From Kappaphycus alvarezii (taxonomy: Eukaryota > Rhodophyta > Florideophyceae > Gigartinales > Solieriaceae): a stretch of 64,000 nucleotides of DNA. A program made the position numbers and the translations under genes. Positions within the stretch are counted from its first letter, which is position 1. Each line of letters opens with the position of its first letter. The notes below the pieces were generated by a model that saw only the letters and a list, made by a program, of their open reading frames with translations, ran no database searches and was not told where the DNA came from. The stretch is from the NCBI GenBank assembly GCA_002205965.3, contig NADL03000457.1, positions 248,001 to 312,000 on the forward strand, written 5' to 3'. Below, piece after piece: positions 61,642 through 64,000 of this stretch.

Positions 61642-64000
61642 TTATGCATTTATGAATAGAATGCGACCAAGAGGCTTGGTGAGTATATCTGCTGGCATAT
61701 CTGTAGAAGGTACGTGAAACAGTGAAACAATCTTTCGAGTCACAGCATCTCGGACAAAATGATATGATATGTCAATGTGCTTATTTCGCCTGTTCACTCC
61801 TTCGTTACCCGCAAACGCTATTGTACCAGCATTATCACACCCGATTGTAACTGTGCTGTCTTTCGACTTTCCCAATGCGTCTGCAAGAAGGCACCTGAGC
61901 CAAGCTGCCTCTTTGCAAGCCTCACACAGTGCAATATACTCCGCTTCGCATGTGGATTTCGCAACGACCGTTTGTCTCCTAGATGACCAACTAATAGCTC
62001 CCCCACACAGTTTGAACACATATCCACTGGTGGACTTTCTCGAGTCCAAGCAACCACCCCAGTCTGCATCGCTGAAGCCCTCTAGAGTTTGCACTGGGAG
62101 ATTTCCATCTAGAACACCTAGTGAGAGCGTTCCTTTGATATATCTCAGAACTCGTTTGGCTGCTTGCCAGTGGTCCTCGCGAGGGTTCTCACAGTGTTGG
62201 GACAGTTTTCCCACCACATATGCAAGATCTGGACGTGACCCTACCATAAGAAACATTAAGCAGCCAATGATCTGTCGATATGGTACATCGCAATACGGGC
62301 TAGTTGACATCTCAGGGTGTAATCCTTGTTCCATCGGAGTCCTCACGGGATTGCAACTGGCCATACCAAAACGTTTCAAAATGGACTTGGCATACTCTGT
62401 CTGCGAGATATAGATCCGTCTAGGGACCCTTTTTCTACTTATTTCAAGCCCAATGCACTTTTTGGCCTCGCCTAAATCTTTCATCTCAAATCTCTTGTTC
62501 AGTTCACCTTTCATCCAGGTCACGGCTTTCAGGTCACTTCCCGCAAGAAGCAAGTCATCCACATATAGGGCAATCAGCATAACGCCTTTTTCTGATATGT
62601 TTGTATATAGACAGGCGTCACTTCTCGTAGTCTTGAAGCCAAGCGTGTGAATAAGGAAATCGTCAATCTTTTTGTGCCATTGTCGACTCGCTTGCTTAAG
62701 ACCATAGATAGCCTTGAGAAGTTTGCAAACATGATTGGGCCTGGAAGAGTCAACGATACCTTCAGGCTGCTCCATATAAATATCCTCTTCTAAGTCACCG
62801 TTCAGAAAGGCCGTGACCACGTCCATTTGATGAAGCTCTAAATCGAAGTGGGCTACAATCGCCAACAACAATCGAATCGTTGTAAATTTGATCACCGGCG
62901 CAAAAGTCTCTGAGTAATCAATCCCCTCAATTTGTTGAAAGCCCCGCACAACCAGGCGACCTTTTCCCTTTTGAGTCAACGTGCCGTTATCGTCCGGCAT
63001 GTCCTTTACAGTAAATACCCAGCGAGAAGTTAGAATATTGGCACCTTCCGATCGTGGCACTAGTGCCCAGGTTTTGTTTTTGCGTTGGGACTCTAGCTCC
63101 TTATCAATCGCTTTCTGCCAGAACTGTGGTTGTGGTCCACCCATCGCCTCTTTAAAGGAGTTCGGTATGTTGATGTCGCCACAGGAAGGTGTGAGTAAGC
63201 TGGTTCCCACCAGGCCTGTCCACCACTGTCGGGGTGGGCGTCGTGAACGAGTGGAGCGGCGAGGTTCCACATCGGGACCAGCATCTTGCTCACCACTCAC
63301 TTCTTCTGGTTGCAAAGTCTCATTAGTTGAGTCGGGCTCAATACCTTGACTTTGAAAGTTCTCAACCTCCGCCGGTGACCCTGTTTCAATGCCATGTTCA
63401 TTATCACCATTAGATGTTTCAGACTCAATTTCGTCAGTATCGGTCGCCTCCACTGGGTCAACGTCCACGTCATTATCATCGGAAAAATGTTCATCGTAAG
63501 AGCAAGCCCCTGGTCTCGACTCATCGAACTGCACATCCCTGGAAATAACAATGCGATGTAAATTGTCATCCCAAATTTTGTAGGCCTTAGTTCCCGGCGG
63601 ATACCCAACAAACATTCCCGTTGTTGCGCGGTCGTCAAGTTTACGCACCTCATTACCAGGCACCTTGTACCAGCATTGACATCCAAACACACGTAGGTGA
63701 GATACATCGGGCTTTTTCTTCATCCATAGGTGAAATGGAGTAACGAGACCACCCAAAGCTCTTGTCGTGACACGATTGCGAACGTAAACTGCGTTATCAG
63801 AGCTTCAGCCCAGAAAGCTTTCGGAACCTTCATATGGGACAGCATAGACCTGACGAGATCAATCAGGGTACGATTGAGCCGTTCTGCCACACCATTCTGT
63901 TCAGGTGTGTATGCAGCGGTCGTTTGATGAACAGTTCCTTGTGACGATAGAAAGGATTGGAACTCTGAAGAAAGATACTCTCCTCCACGATCAGATCGAA
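61642..64000 (-). CDS. pol: copia B3 integrase end, reverse transcriptase, RNase H
   Basis: A 704-codon frame on the minus strand to 63756, continuing to the edge after a break: FHLWMKKKPDVSHLRVFGCQ, RRSTRSRRPPRQWW, FAPVIKFTTIRLLL, TAFLNGDLEEDIYME, IALYVDDLLLAGSD, GCLMFLMVGSRPDLAYVVGK, CEAEYIALCEACKEA and PADILTKPLGRI. Nearly the same as B2 but better kept through RNase H. Confidence 0.9.

Larger units (their letters stand above)
60160..64000 (-). mobile_element. copia B3, 3' part, leaving the window
   Basis: A B-family 3' LTR (61587-60160) followed on the minus strand by RNase H, reverse transcriptase and integrase, running off the window. Very similar to B2; about one break within the visible part. 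Confidence 0.88.

Overview
This is a eukaryotic, transposon-dense stretch. The evidence is spliceosomal-type GT-AG introns, Ty3/gypsy and Ty1/copia LTR elements and LINEs of the restriction-endonuclease (R2-like) kind; there are no bacterial signals. The lineage cannot be fixed from the sequence. A protist, early-diverging fungus or relative is possible. At most two or three genes look like host genes; nearly everything else is nested mobile DNA.

1-4 kb: the tail of an old Ty3/gypsy pol runs into a convergent minus-strand ORF of 475 codons (2060-3487). Its first ~26 residues copy the histone H3 tail and its body carries a Cys-His-Asp arrangement like papain-fold peptidases. 3.9-15.3 kb: an R2-like LINE with a hairpin-rich 5' leader, split by a young whole-length Ty3 insertion (5399-12885, 5-bp target duplication) and, near its 3' end, by a 68-bp repeat with a 9-bp target duplication. 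The Ty3 insertion carries two paralogous extra ORFs between integrase and 3' LTR.

15.3-20 kb: quiet DNA with copies of that small repeat, a LINE relic and one intron-containing C2H2 zinc-finger gene (17781-19028). 20-30 kb: a second, shortened Ty3 copy with a solo copia LTR inside it, a mosaic 3' LTR, two LINE relics and an acidic ORF whose C-terminus recurs inside the Ty3 LTR variant.

30-64 kb: copia elements of at least three LTR families (A, B, C) plus an integrase piece of a fourth (D), nested and rearranged. A and C are each split into oppositely oriented halves. The nearly full-length B copy (46306-53564) has an extra zinc-finger ORF between primer site and gag. All three families have a primer site matching the anticodon arm of initiator Met-tRNA, as in half-tRNA-primed copia/Ty5 elements. 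Families A and B share a leader hairpin whose stem keeps pairing through a compensatory change.

Layering inferred from insertions: old Ty3 and LINE relics are oldest; then the main LINE and copia C; then Ty3-1, Ty3-2, copia B and the solo A LTRs, which sit inside the others.
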